Below, piece after piece: positions 39,165 to 47,301 of a DNA stretch of 64,000 nucleotides (its first letter is position 1; the number at the start of each line of letters is the position of its first letter). Made by a program: the position numbers and the translations under genes. The DNA is from an uncultured Oscillibacter sp. (GTDB lineage Bacteria > Bacillota > Clostridia > Oscillospirales > Oscillospiraceae), in NCBI GenBank assembly GCA_947365245.1, contig CANAWG010000012.1, positions 35,111 through 99,110 on the forward strand, given 5' to 3'. The notes below the pieces were generated by a model. The model had not been told where the DNA came from. It searched no databases and saw only the letters and a list, made by a program, of their open reading frames with translations.

Positions 39165-41138
39165 TCAATCAGAGGCCAGAGTAAATCTGTCCACCAATTG
39201 TTTCAAGGTGGCTGCCTCGGCTGACAACTCCTCACTGGCCGCGGCGCTCTCTTCGGCGGTGGCGCTGTTGGTCTGCACTACGGAGGAGATCTGGTCAATG
39301 CCCTCTGTGACCTGGGCCAGGGCGGCGGTCTGGTTCTCCACAGCCTCCACCACCACCTCCATCTGGGTGGACACGCTGCCCGCCAGCTGGCTGGTTCGCT
39401 CCAGGGACGCGGTGACCAGGCTCACCGCCTGATTGCCCTCGAGGACGGAGGCGATGGAGCTCTCGATCAGTTCCTTAGTGGCCTTGGCGGCCTCATCGGA
39501 TCTGGAGGCCAGATTGCGCACCTCGTCGGCCACCACCGCGAAGCCCTTTCCGGCGGAGCCCGCACGGGCGGCCTCCACCGCGGCGTTCAGGGCCAAAATA
39601 TTGGTCTGGAATGCGACGTTCTCGATGACGGCGATGATCTTGGAAATCTCCTGGGAGGAGCTGGATATGCGCTCCATAGCGGCGTTCAGCTCCGTGACGT
39701 GCTCCACGCTGGTGCCGAGCTGAGCGCCGGCCAGACCCACGAACCGGCCCGCCTCCTCCGCGGCCGCGGAAGTTTTTCGGGCGCTGGCGGAGATGTCGTT
39801 GATGGTAGCCGCCAGCTCCTCTATGGAACTGGCCTGCTCCATGGAGCCCTGGCTCAATGTCTGGGCGCCGGTGGACACCTGGCCGCTGGCCGAGGAGACC
39901 TGACTGGCGGAGGAGTCGATCTGCCGCATAGTGCCGCTCAGCTCCTGCTTCAGCGTGCGCATGGACAGGAGGATGCTCTGGAATCCCCCCACATAGGCGT
40001 CCCGATGGGGAGATTGGATGTCAAAATTCTTTTGGGCCATCTCACTGAGCAGATAACCGATATCGTCAATGATCGTGTTCAAGCCCGTCACCATAGCCGC
40101 GGTGGAGTGGGTCAGCTCCGCTGTTTCATCCTGGCCGGCGGCCTGGGGAACGGGGGACTTCAGGTCGCCCTCCACCAGCAGCTTCATCCGCTCGGCACAG
40201 GCCCGCATAGGCACACTGATGCTGCTGGACAGCTTCAGTGCCACCGCGATGGAGGCCAGAATGGACACCACGATCACCAACACGCTGATGAGGATGCCAA
40301 AGTATGTATCCGCCAGATAGTTGGATTTGGGCGCGGCCACGGCCAGACTCCAGCCGTCGGTGCCGCCCACGGGGGCGTAGGCCAGGAAGCGGGGGCCGTC
40401 ATCGGCATGGATGGAACCGAAGCCGTTCTTTCCCTGACGCATGGCCGCGTGGAGCGCGGCCCGGCTTTTCAGGGAGGAGTCACTCTGGGCCTCCCGCTCA
40501 ATGTTCTGGGTGGTGATGGTGTCCAGTGTGATATCGGCGATGGTATCGCCGGACTTGTTGATCATGTAAGCCCGGCAGTTGTCCCCGATTTGGATGGAGG
40601 AGACGATATCATTCAGGAAAGTCTCCGGGGGCACAAAATAGACTACGCCCACAATATCGGCCCCACGGCTCCCGTCCGCGTAGAGGGGCGCGGCCACCAT
40701 GATGGACAGCTCCCCTGTGATTTTACTGACCAGCGGCTCGGAGACATAGACATTGCCCTGCATGGCCTGCCTTACGTATTCCCGGTCCGAGTAGTCCTTG
40801 CCGTCGAAAACACTGATGCCGTCGGCGCCGATGATATTGCCGCGCTGGAAACCGTGCATGGCCACGCGCTCGTCAATGATGGCGCGCTTTTCCGTCTGCG
40901 GCACATCATCGTCGGACAGCTGCGGGATACAGCCGGTGTCCATAGCCACGTTCTTGTAGGCGCTCAGTTCCTGCTCAATGCGCTGAGCCGCTAACACCGC
41001 CGTTTCACTCATCATCTGCTCTACGGTGGCGACCGCACTCCGGTAGCTCAGGGCGCTGCTGGCCACCCCCACCGCAATCAACGCGGTCAGGACGGTTGCC
41101 ATCAAGCATACTGTAATTTTTTTACGAATGCTTTTCAT
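39165..41138 (-). CDS. Methyl-accepting chemotaxis protein (dCache sensor)
   Basis: 657 residues. Membrane helix about 10-32; extracellular dCache-type domain (about 40-275; YSDREYVRQAMQGNVYVSEPLVSKITGELSIMVAAPLY is the canonical first-module block); second helix about 285-305; HAMP; and signalling domain with the same tip sequence as the neighbour, IAFQTNILALNAAVEAARAG preceded by NV. dCache domains bind amino acids, amines or purines; the ligand is unknown. Ends VVQTNSATAEESAAASEEL as in the convergent receptor, indicating common ancestry of the cytoplasmic parts. Confidence 0.93.
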   Translation of the reverse strand: MKSIRKKITVCLMATVLTALIAVGVASSALSYRSAVATVEQMMSETAVLAAQRIEQELSAYKNVAMDTGCIPQLSDDDVPQTEKRAIIDERVAMHGFQRGNIIGADGISVFDGKDYSDREYVRQAMQGNVYVSEPLVSKITGELSIMVAAPLYADGSRGADIVGVVYFVPPETFLNDIVSSIQIGDNCRAYMINKSGDTIADITLDTITTQNIEREAQSDSSLKSRAALHAAMRQGKNGFGSIHADDGPRFLAYAPVGGTDGWSLAVAAPKSNYLADTYFGILISVLVIVVSILASIAVALKLSSSISVPMRACAERMKLLVEGDLKSPVPQAAGQDETAELTHSTAAMVTGLNTIIDDIGYLLSEMAQKNFDIQSPHRDAYVGGFQSILLSMRTLKQELSGTMRQIDSSASQVSSASGQVSTGAQTLSQGSMEQASSIEELAATINDISASARKTSAAAEEAGRFVGLAGAQLGTSVEHVTELNAAMERISSSSQEISKIIAVIENVAFQTNILALNAAVEAARAGSAGKGFAVVADEVRNLASRSDEAAKATKELIESSIASVLEGNQAVSLVTASLERTSQLAGSVSTQMEVVVEAVENQTAALAQVTEGIDQISSVVQTNSATAEESAAASEELSAEAATLKQLVDRFTLASD

Positions 41139-41460
41139 CTCTTTTCACCTCAACATAATTGTGCCGAAGCCGTTTTTCTCCTTATGGGAGCTTACATCCA
41201 TTATAGGCCCTGAAAAGCTGGTCTGCCAATGGATTCTCTGCATAAGTCCGGCCAATTCTACTGCACTCACGAAGAACATCATTAACCCGTTGAAGCAAAG
41301 ATCGCGGACATTCGAAAATAAATCGGATTTTGAACCGTTTGCCCTTGGCTAGTGACATATAGCATCCGAAGTTGAAAAACATAGTTGAATAGATTCAAAC
41401 GATGTAATATTTGCAACTCATCATACTGTTGGTCAGCTCTCTGATCTGTTGGCTTCACTT

Positions 41461-41917
41461 CTAAAATTTTTTGACAATTTCTTCGGCAGAAAGAAAATCT
41501 CCTGATACATGATATTTTTCAATTGGGCTGTGCCAAGGCATGAAATTACTATTCGAATAATGTTGATCTGTTGGAGCGGCAGTTTTTGTTCGATCAATTT
41601 GCTTGCATCCGTGATTATTATCACTTTCTCTTGCATACACCTCATTGACCGAATCTGCCGCTATTAACTACTTAAGTTCACAAATTAAGACTCTGTTTGA
41701 TTGCATATTATAAATTGCTAAGTCAACAGCTGGAAGAAAATCTTCAAGATGTACGTCATAGCTAATAATGGAGTTACCCGTGTAGGGTAAGGTACTGGCA
41801 AAATTGAGATTTCTCGTTTTCCGTGTTGAAAATCCCGCAGTCTAAAATTTTTTTATTTTCACGTTTTGAGCGTCTTTTGATTTTGACCCCAATAACCAGT
41901 TTTTCAAAGTCTTTCAT
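41461..41917 (-). pseudogene. Degraded PD-(D/E)xK-like nuclease gene
   Basis: AT-rich remnant. One frame gives YDVHLEDFLPAVDLAIYN then VLICELK, the D...ExK pattern of PD-(D/E)xK nucleases, followed by an in-frame TAG (41670-41668) and then coherent sequence to YHVSGDFLSAEEIVKKF. The N-terminal part (MKDFEKLVIGVKIKRRSK) is in another frame from ATG 41917. So at least one frameshift and one stop. Nothing is recognised in 41139-41460. Family identity is tentative. Confidence 0.35.
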
Positions 41918-41990
41918 CTACAGGGCTTTTTGTGGAAAACCAACCTTGACTCTCGATAAAACAGTTCAAAAATTAAGGCTGGTTCATACA

Positions 41991-42020
41991 GGGGATGGAC
42001 GCGTTTCCGCGTCCATCCCC
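41991..42020 (-). terminator. Terminator of the SPOCS operon
   Basis: 13-bp perfect stem GGGGATGGACGCG / CGCGTCCATCCCC with loop TTTC, 11 bp after the last stop of the operon. The T-run is on the plus strand. Confidence 0.7.
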
Positions 42021-42031
42021 TTTTGTCTCGG

Positions 42032-43174
42032 TTACCCGCAGATGGCGCCGGGTTTTGCCAGCAAAAACAGGGTAACGTTCTTAAAGACGGTCCGGCAGTC
42101 GGTGGCGTGGGCGAAGATGTCCTCCACATAGGCGTTCACGCAGAACTCCTCGCACAGGTCCACCACCGGAGGATTGGCGGGGTCGTAAGCCCAGCCGTTG
42201 ATCTCGATGGTGTCGCAGGGGTCGCCCTCCGGGTCGGCGATCACCGTGATATTCTCCTGATAGTCCAGTCCCTCGAACTTGGCGTAGGGGATGATATAGG
42301 CGGTGAAGGGCACCTCGTTGTGGACGGAGTGGACCGACTGGCTGGGCACCAGACCGGTGTAGACCACCTTTTGCTTCAGCGTCCCCTCGATGATCAGCTT
42401 CCGCCCGCTGAGGCAGGTGCCCTCCTCGTTGGGGATCAGGGTGAAATAGGTGGTGGCGCCGATGAGGGTGATGACGTCCAGGATGGCGGTCACCGCGTCC
42501 AGCAGGGCCTGGGCAGCGGTGTCCACCAGAGCGATCAGGGCGTTCACAGCGGCGGCTACGGCGGGACCCACCACCGGGATGGCGGCCACCGCGGCGCTCA
42601 GGGCGTTGGCGGCGGCGACCAGAGCGTTCAAAGCCGCCTGGAGCAGGGCCACTGCGGCGCGGACGGCGTTCAGCGCCTCCACCACCAGGTAGGCGGCCGC
42701 GCAGGGCGCGCCCAGGGTCAGCAGGGCGTCGGCCACGGCGGTGGTCAGATTGGCCGCGGCGGTGGTGATGCCGGTGAGGGCCGCCTGAAGGGCGGTAACC
42801 TGGGGAATGGCGGGCAGCAGCGGAATGGCCAGAATGGCGTTGACCGCGTCCACGATGGGGGTGATATCCACGGCCCCCGCCAGGTTGATGGCGCTGGTGG
42901 CGGCGGTGAGCTCCAGGGTGGTGGCCTGCCGCTCATAGGTCTTGTAGGCGTAGGGCGTCTCGATCAGCTTGGCGCAGTTGATCTTGGCGTCCACATACAC
43001 CTGGTCCAGCTGCTCGATATCGGGCTTCTGGGCCGGGATGGGCAGGATCTCCGGGATGGAGATCTCGCTCCAGTTGAGCTGGGTGCGGTCCCGGCCGTTC
43101 AGGACAACGCGGGACAGATCATAGGTGCCAAAGCTCTTCAGGCCGCACCCCTGGGAATTATGGTTACAGGACAT
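42032..43174 (-). CDS. SPOCS-domain (DUF3794) protein with Ala-rich insertion
   Basis: 380 residues. N-terminal SPOCS strands (RTQLNWSEISIPEILPIPAQKPDIEQLDQVYVDAKI, about 30-72) and C-terminal strands (CLSGRKLIIEGTLKQKVVYTG...QSVHSVHNEVPFTAYII, about 242-290) match the two neighbours. Between them, where they have about 25 residues, lie about 165 residues, of which about 150 (roughly 85-235) are Ala/Val/Leu-rich with repeated ALNAL/AVNALIAL patterns and no charges over long stretches. The end again has the conserved CVNAYVEDIFAHATDCRTVFKN. SPOCS domains anchor spore coat and exosporium proteins (SpoVID, SipL). No signal peptide. Last gene of the operon. Confidence 0.85.
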   Translation of the reverse strand: MSCNHNSQGCGLKSFGTYDLSRVVLNGRDRTQLNWSEISIPEILPIPAQKPDIEQLDQVYVDAKINCAKLIETPYAYKTYERQATTLELTAATSAINLAGAVDITPIVDAVNAILAIPLLPAIPQVTALQAALTGITTAAANLTTAVADALLTLGAPCAAAYLVVEALNAVRAAVALLQAALNALVAAANALSAAVAAIPVVGPAVAAAVNALIALVDTAAQALLDAVTAILDVITLIGATTYFTLIPNEEGTCLSGRKLIIEGTLKQKVVYTGLVPSQSVHSVHNEVPFTAYIIPYAKFEGLDYQENITVIADPEGDPCDTIEINGWAYDPANPPVVDLCEEFCVNAYVEDIFAHATDCRTVFKNVTLFLLAKPGAICG

Positions 43175-43189
43175 AGCTTCTCTCCTTCC

Positions 43190-43786
43190 TCAGCATACCG
43201 GAACGGCTTTGATAAACAGGGTATTGTTGCTGAACACACTTCTCTCGGACAGCCTGCACACATAGACATCCTCCAGATAGGGGTGCAGCGCATAGTCCTG
43301 AGTCAGCGGCACGTCCTTATCGGCAATGATAAAGGCGGAGAAGGGGATCGTGTAGGCGGCAGAGTGCAGCGCCTGGTCGGGGACGGCGGCGGTGTAAATA
43401 ATCTTCTGCAAGATCACGCCCTCGATGATCAGCTTCTTGCCGGTGAGGTGGGTGCACTCGCCGTTGGGGATATCCTCTCCGGGCACCACGGTGCCGTCCG
43501 GCCGGGTATAGCCGCTGACCACAGGGGTATTGATTACCCGCTGGGAGATGATCTTGACGCTGGAGTTCACCGAGACAATGCCCTCCATATCCGGCTTCTG
43601 CTCCGGGATATCCAGGATCTTGGGGACAAAAAACTGCACCCATTGCTCCGAGACGGGGCCGCAGCGCAAGGCCCGCTCCAGGGCGGACGGCTGGGAGACG
43701 CCCACATAGTTGATATTGTCGCACTGCTCGCAAACTTCGCTGTGGAAGGCGTGGACGGTGCTGTTGGTATAATCACAGTTCATCAT
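43190..43786 (-). CDS. SPOCS-domain (DUF3794) protein
   Basis: 198 residues, a single SPOCS domain with EQWVQFFVPKILDIPEQKPDMEGIVSVN, HLTGKKLIIEGVILQKIIYTAAVPDQALHSA and YLEDVYVCRLSERSVFSNNTLFI. The N-terminus has a Cys-rich head (MMNCDYTN...CEQCDN). Fifteen bases separate it from each neighbour. Probably a spore-coat building or adaptor protein made in the mother cell. It lacks the LysM domain that SpoVID and SafA have. Confidence 0.85.
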   Translation of the reverse strand: MMNCDYTNSTVHAFHSEVCEQCDNINYVGVSQPSALERALRCGPVSEQWVQFFVPKILDIPEQKPDMEGIVSVNSSVKIISQRVINTPVVSGYTRPDGTVVPGEDIPNGECTHLTGKKLIIEGVILQKIIYTAAVPDQALHSAAYTIPFSAFIIADKDVPLTQDYALHPYLEDVYVCRLSERSVFSNNTLFIKAVPVC

Positions 43787-43801
43787 TTCCTCTCCCTCCT
43801 G

Positions 43802-44383
43802 TCAGCACGCCGTCCGGGTGGGCACGGCGTAGAGCATCAGCGTCACCTGTTTGAGAACGCTCCGCTGATCCAGAGCGCAGACGGCCACATCCTCCACGCA
43901 GCAGTTCACGTCGAAGCCCACGTTATAGCTGTCCTCCGTGACGGATTCGCCGCCGGCGATGGGGAAGGTGACCTCCTCCGGGACCACGATGAAGGAGGAG
44001 AAGGGCACGTAGAAGTGGGCGGAGTGGACGCTCTGGCTGGGCTCCAGGGCGGTATAGACCACCTTCTGGCACAGCTGGCCCTCGATGATCAGCTTCCGCC
44101 CGCTGAGGAGCTTTCCCTCCAGGTTGGGGAGGGGCTCCCCGCCGGCGGTATAGGAACGGGGGGTCTTGATTACCTGCTTGCGCAGGATGTCCACCCAGAC
44201 CTCCACAGAGTTGATGACTTCGATATCTGGCTTCTGCTCAGGAAGCTGCAAGGTCTCGGTGACGTGCATCTGTTTCCAATAGGGCGTGCTCCGGATCACC
44301 TGGGTGGTGTTGGCCGGAGCACACAAACCGATCACGTCGACGAGACCGTTTTCGCAGCCGCAGGACCTGGAATTACAATTCAT
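43802..44383 (-). CDS. SPOCS-domain (DUF3794) protein
   Basis: 193 residues from ATG 44383 (TTAGGAG upstream). N-terminal MNCNSRSCGCENG is Cys-rich; SPOCS blocks are YWKQMHVTETLQLPEQKPDIEVINSVEVWVDI, LSGRKLIIEGQLCQKVVYTALEPSQSVHSA and CCVEDVAVCALDQRSVLKQVTLML. Closest in the window to the C-terminal half of the 42032-43174 product. Third SPOCS gene of the operon. Confidence 0.85.
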   Translation of the reverse strand: MNCNSRSCGCENGLVDVIGLCAPANTTQVIRSTPYWKQMHVTETLQLPEQKPDIEVINSVEVWVDILRKQVIKTPRSYTAGGEPLPNLEGKLLSGRKLIIEGQLCQKVVYTALEPSQSVHSAHFYVPFSSFIVVPEEVTFPIAGGESVTEDSYNVGFDVNCCVEDVAVCALDQRSVLKQVTLMLYAVPTRTAC

Positions 44384-44429
44384 AATCAAACTCCTAACTT
44401 CGCGATGGGAACCCGGCAGGACGCCGGGT

Positions 44430-44897
44430 TCAGTAATATTGGACATTGCTTCTGGAGACGCTTCTGCATCCCCCGGACGAACTGCCCTGACACAGGCAGC
44501 CGTTGGAGCCGGCCGGCTCCGGGCGGCAGGACGGGCAGGGAGGCTCACAGCCGTCCGGACAAGCATCCGGACAGACTCCCTGACGGACCTCCACACGGTA
44601 GCGGCCCTCGCCGCCGTCTCTCAGCTCAAACTGATAACGGCCCGCGCAGTCCGTATGGGTGCGGGCCGCCTCGTGCAGGCCGCAGCCTCTATATTTCAAA
44701 AGAACAACCAGCGCGCCGCTCACCGGCACGCCGTCACAATCCGTCACGCAGCCCCAGATGGTAAGGGTTCGAACCCGATCCACGGTTATATCCGCGCGGA
44801 CCTTGCAGGCATTACGGTCTACACACAGGTCAACGCCGCCGGGAAGAATCGTGGAACAGTCATCCCCGCCATGGGGGCGGTCATAGTCTTGCTTCAT
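44430..44897 (-). CDS. Cys-rich protein with carboxypeptidase-regulatory-like Ig fold
   Basis: 155 residues from ATG 44897 (AAAGGAGGG upstream). Central domain (about 32-105) LTIWGCVTDCDGVPVSGALVVLLKYRG...TDCAGRYQFELRDGGEGRYRVEV follows the CarboxypepD_reg/SpaA-like pattern. The tail CPDACPDGCEPPCPSCRPEPAG is a dense cysteine/proline segment; about 16 cysteines in all. Cys-rich spore surface proteins crosslink through disulfides, which would suit its place ahead of three SPOCS genes. No signal peptide. Role inferred. Confidence 0.65.
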   Translation of the reverse strand: MKQDYDRPHGGDDCSTILPGGVDLCVDRNACKVRADITVDRVRTLTIWGCVTDCDGVPVSGALVVLLKYRGCGLHEAARTHTDCAGRYQFELRDGGEGRYRVEVRQGVCPDACPDGCEPPCPSCRPEPAGSNGCLCQGSSSGGCRSVSRSNVQYY

Positions 44898-44935
44898 ATC
44901 AGCCCTCCTTTCGGGCCTCCCCATCCTATGCGGAA

Positions 44936-44965
44936 GTCCCACCGGCGGTCACTGGCCGGTGGGAC
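44936..44965 (-). terminator. Hairpin at the end of the first operon gene
   Basis: GTCCCACCGG / CCGGTGGGAC spanning the stop codon of the 44949 gene; may attenuate the downstream SPOCS genes. Confidence 0.5.
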
Positions 44966-45710
44966 TGTCAACATGGCAGGTCGCCCTCAGTTGGGAGGTC
45001 TCGCTGAAGCATTCCACGGAAAGGAAGCGGGACGGAGGGGGTGTACCCGGTTGAAGCTCCAGCATGCAGGGGAACCCGAGGCCCTTGACGGCGAATGCGC
45101 GCGGGCCGGTTTCGCCGCTTTTTTCGACGGACAGCCAATTGCGCACCACGTACTCCCCGCCCAGGCTGATTCTTTCCAGATGAGCACCCTGCCGGCTGTA
45201 AGCGGAAGCATAAGCGCAGCCGCCCTTTTGATACGCCAGATAGAGACGATCGCCGTGGACGCACAGCGCCTGATACCGCGTCCCCTGCGGAGCGGTCATA
45301 AAAGCGCCGAGGCAGTCGCCGGCCGTGCTGAAACGGCAGACCGCACCGGAAAAAACAAGCCAGAGCAGCCCGGATTCTTTCTCAAACCAAATGTCCTCGG
45401 CACAGGCGCCAAAGCCCTCCGTCCGTGTTCTGATCCGGTCCAGCTCACGAAAGCGGGGATCCAGAATGAAAATATTGCCCGGCGCATACAGGGAGGTGGC
45501 AAAGTACTTTTGGTCATTGGGAGAACAGGCCAGTTTTTCATATCTTCGAGGCAATTCCAGTTCGGCGGTGTTTCCGGCTTCAGACCAGACATGGAGTTTC
45601 CCGGTTGAAGCGTCCACCCCAATGAATTCCCCGTCCTGCTCGATCAGGCAGGAGAGCGCGCAGCAGGAGCCGATATCCACAGGGAATGGAATTTCATGAA
45701 TCAGCATCAT
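44949..45710 (-). CDS. Predicted beta-propeller-like protein
   Basis: 253 residues from ATG 45710 (GAAAGGA nine bases upstream). Repeating short strands of the form GEFIGVDASTGKLHVWSE, QKYFATSLYAPGNIFILDP, SGLLWLVFSGAVCRFSTAGD and GDRLYLAYQKGGCAYASAYSRQG look like four or five propeller blades. No signal peptide and no catalytic residues are recognised. First gene of the five-gene SPOCS operon. A CATAATCT sequence at 45747-45740 could be a mother-cell sigma -10 element. Confidence 0.55.
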   Translation of the reverse strand: MMLIHEIPFPVDIGSCCALSCLIEQDGEFIGVDASTGKLHVWSEAGNTAELELPRRYEKLACSPNDQKYFATSLYAPGNIFILDPRFRELDRIRTRTEGFGACAEDIWFEKESGLLWLVFSGAVCRFSTAGDCLGAFMTAPQGTRYQALCVHGDRLYLAYQKGGCAYASAYSRQGAHLERISLGGEYVVRNWLSVEKSGETGPRAFAVKGLGFPCMLELQPGTPPPSRFLSVECFSETSQLRATCHVDSPTGQ

Positions 45711-45739
45711 ATTCAGGTGTCCTTTCATGCCGTTTATCC

Positions 45740-45747
45740 AGATTATG
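45740..45747 (-). promoter_or_regulatory. Possible sporulation (sigma-E/K-like) -10 element
   Basis: CATAATCT on the minus strand fits CATAnnnT, about 30 bp before the ribosome-site-proximal ATG. No clear -35. Low confidence. Confidence 0.3.
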
Positions 45748-45891
45748 CCGGTGAATGCGGTTCTGCCAGTCTGAAACAACTGTCCCGGGCGCTCTTTTTT
45801 GAGCCGCTTTATTTACACCAAGTGGTGGCCCTGCTTTTTTCCTCCAGGCCTGCGCCCAACCTCCTTTTGACCCGCATTACTTGCCGCGGGG

Positions 45892-47151
45892 ATGGGCCGG
45901 CTCCGCGGACTCGATATCATGATCACGGAAGGCTGTAATCTTCGCGAAAAATCTCAAAAAACTTATTGTGATAAAATTTCAAGAGAATATGATGATGAAT
46001 TTATTGTCCACATGTTTTTAAGCTCTGGCGAGGAAATATCTTTACCTGACTTAGATTCTTTTACTGGCGCACAAATCGGAGACTATCAAAATATAGAGAC
46101 AACAAAGGCATATAAGGTATTGTTTGCAGACAGCACAGAGGAGTATATCTTATTTCTGACTAAGAATACAGGCAAAGAAAGCCAGATAGCAGAAGCACTC
46201 CAAAAGTCACTTCCCATACTGGGAATTGTTGTTTTGGTGGTATCGGTAATCGCCGCCTTTTTCTATTCCCGGTATATGACGGCACCGATCAAGAAAGTCA
46301 GTAGGCTATCAAAGCAAATGGCCGACATGGATTTCAACGGCCTATGCAGTACGACCCGTACTGATGAAATAGGTGTTTTGTCAGTCAGCCTAAATACACT
46401 TTCCCAAAAGCTCGGCGCCGCGCTCTCGGATTTGCAGAAAGCAAACCAAAAACTGCAATCAGATATTGATATGGAGCGGCAACTTGAACGGCAGCGTGTG
46501 GAGTTTTTCTCGGCGGCTTCCCATGAATTGAAAACCCCTATTACCATTATCAAAGGACAGCTTCAAGGTATGCTCTATCAAGTGGGACGCTATAAGGACA
46601 GGGAACCCTATCTCGCGCAATCTCTGGAAGTTACGGATAACTTGGAGAAAATGGTACAGGAGCTTTTGACAATATCCCGTCTGGACACAACGGGTTATGC
46701 GTTCAATCCGTCACACATTCATTTGGATAAGCTGATCTATGACCGTTTAACGGTGCATGAAGATTTATTTATGCAGCGTGAATTGTCGGTTGAAAAAGAT
46801 ATATCCCCGGAAGTCTGCATTTCAGGCGATTTGCAACTTCTTCAAAAGGTGGTGGACAATCTTTTGGGGAACGCCGCCGCATACTCCCCAGCGGGGGAAC
46901 GCATAACGGTTAAAGTATGGCAGGCTGATGAAAAAGCACATTTGACGATTGAGAATACAGGGGTACATATCCCTGACAAGGATATTCCGAAACTGTTTGA
47001 AGCGTTTTATCGTGTAGATCAGTCAAGAAACCGACAGACGGGCGGCACAGGTTTGGGCCTATATATTGTCAAAACAATCCTTGATCTGCATGGAGCGGCA
47101 ATCAAAATCGAAAACACAACCCAGGGCGTAAAGGTATCAGTACAATTTTAG
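45892..47151 (+). pseudogene. VanS-like sensor histidine kinase, 5'-truncated
   Basis: Open frame of 419 codons, but the first 15 residues (MGRLRGLDIMITEGC) are GC-rich host-like sequence fused to the kinase. The first membrane helix and the start of the sensor domain are missing. What remains: partial sensor (about 16-105), membrane helix (SLPILGIVVLVVSVIAAFF), HAMP, DHp with AASHELKTPITII, ATPase boxes NLLGNAAAYSPAGE and TGGTGLGLYIVK. No response regulator is next to it. The composition is clearly lower in GC than the SPOCS genes, so this is an imported fragment at an island edge near 45930. Confidence 0.7.
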
Positions 47152-47301
47152 AAATATCAGACCTCAAAGGGCAGTGAGCGAAAGGCTTGCCGCCCTTTTT
47201 CCATCTCCACATAAAAAACATATTCAATACGAACTCAATTCAAGCTGGGCCGGTATGATAAAGCTGTACCCGGAAAGGGTAACAGAAAGGAGTATTTGAC
47301 A

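Noticed and set aside
44764..44780. GGTTCGAACCC as a possible left attachment site or tRNA fragment
   Set aside because: It lies within a coding region with good codon continuity and does not extend to match the tRNA-Ser 3' end.
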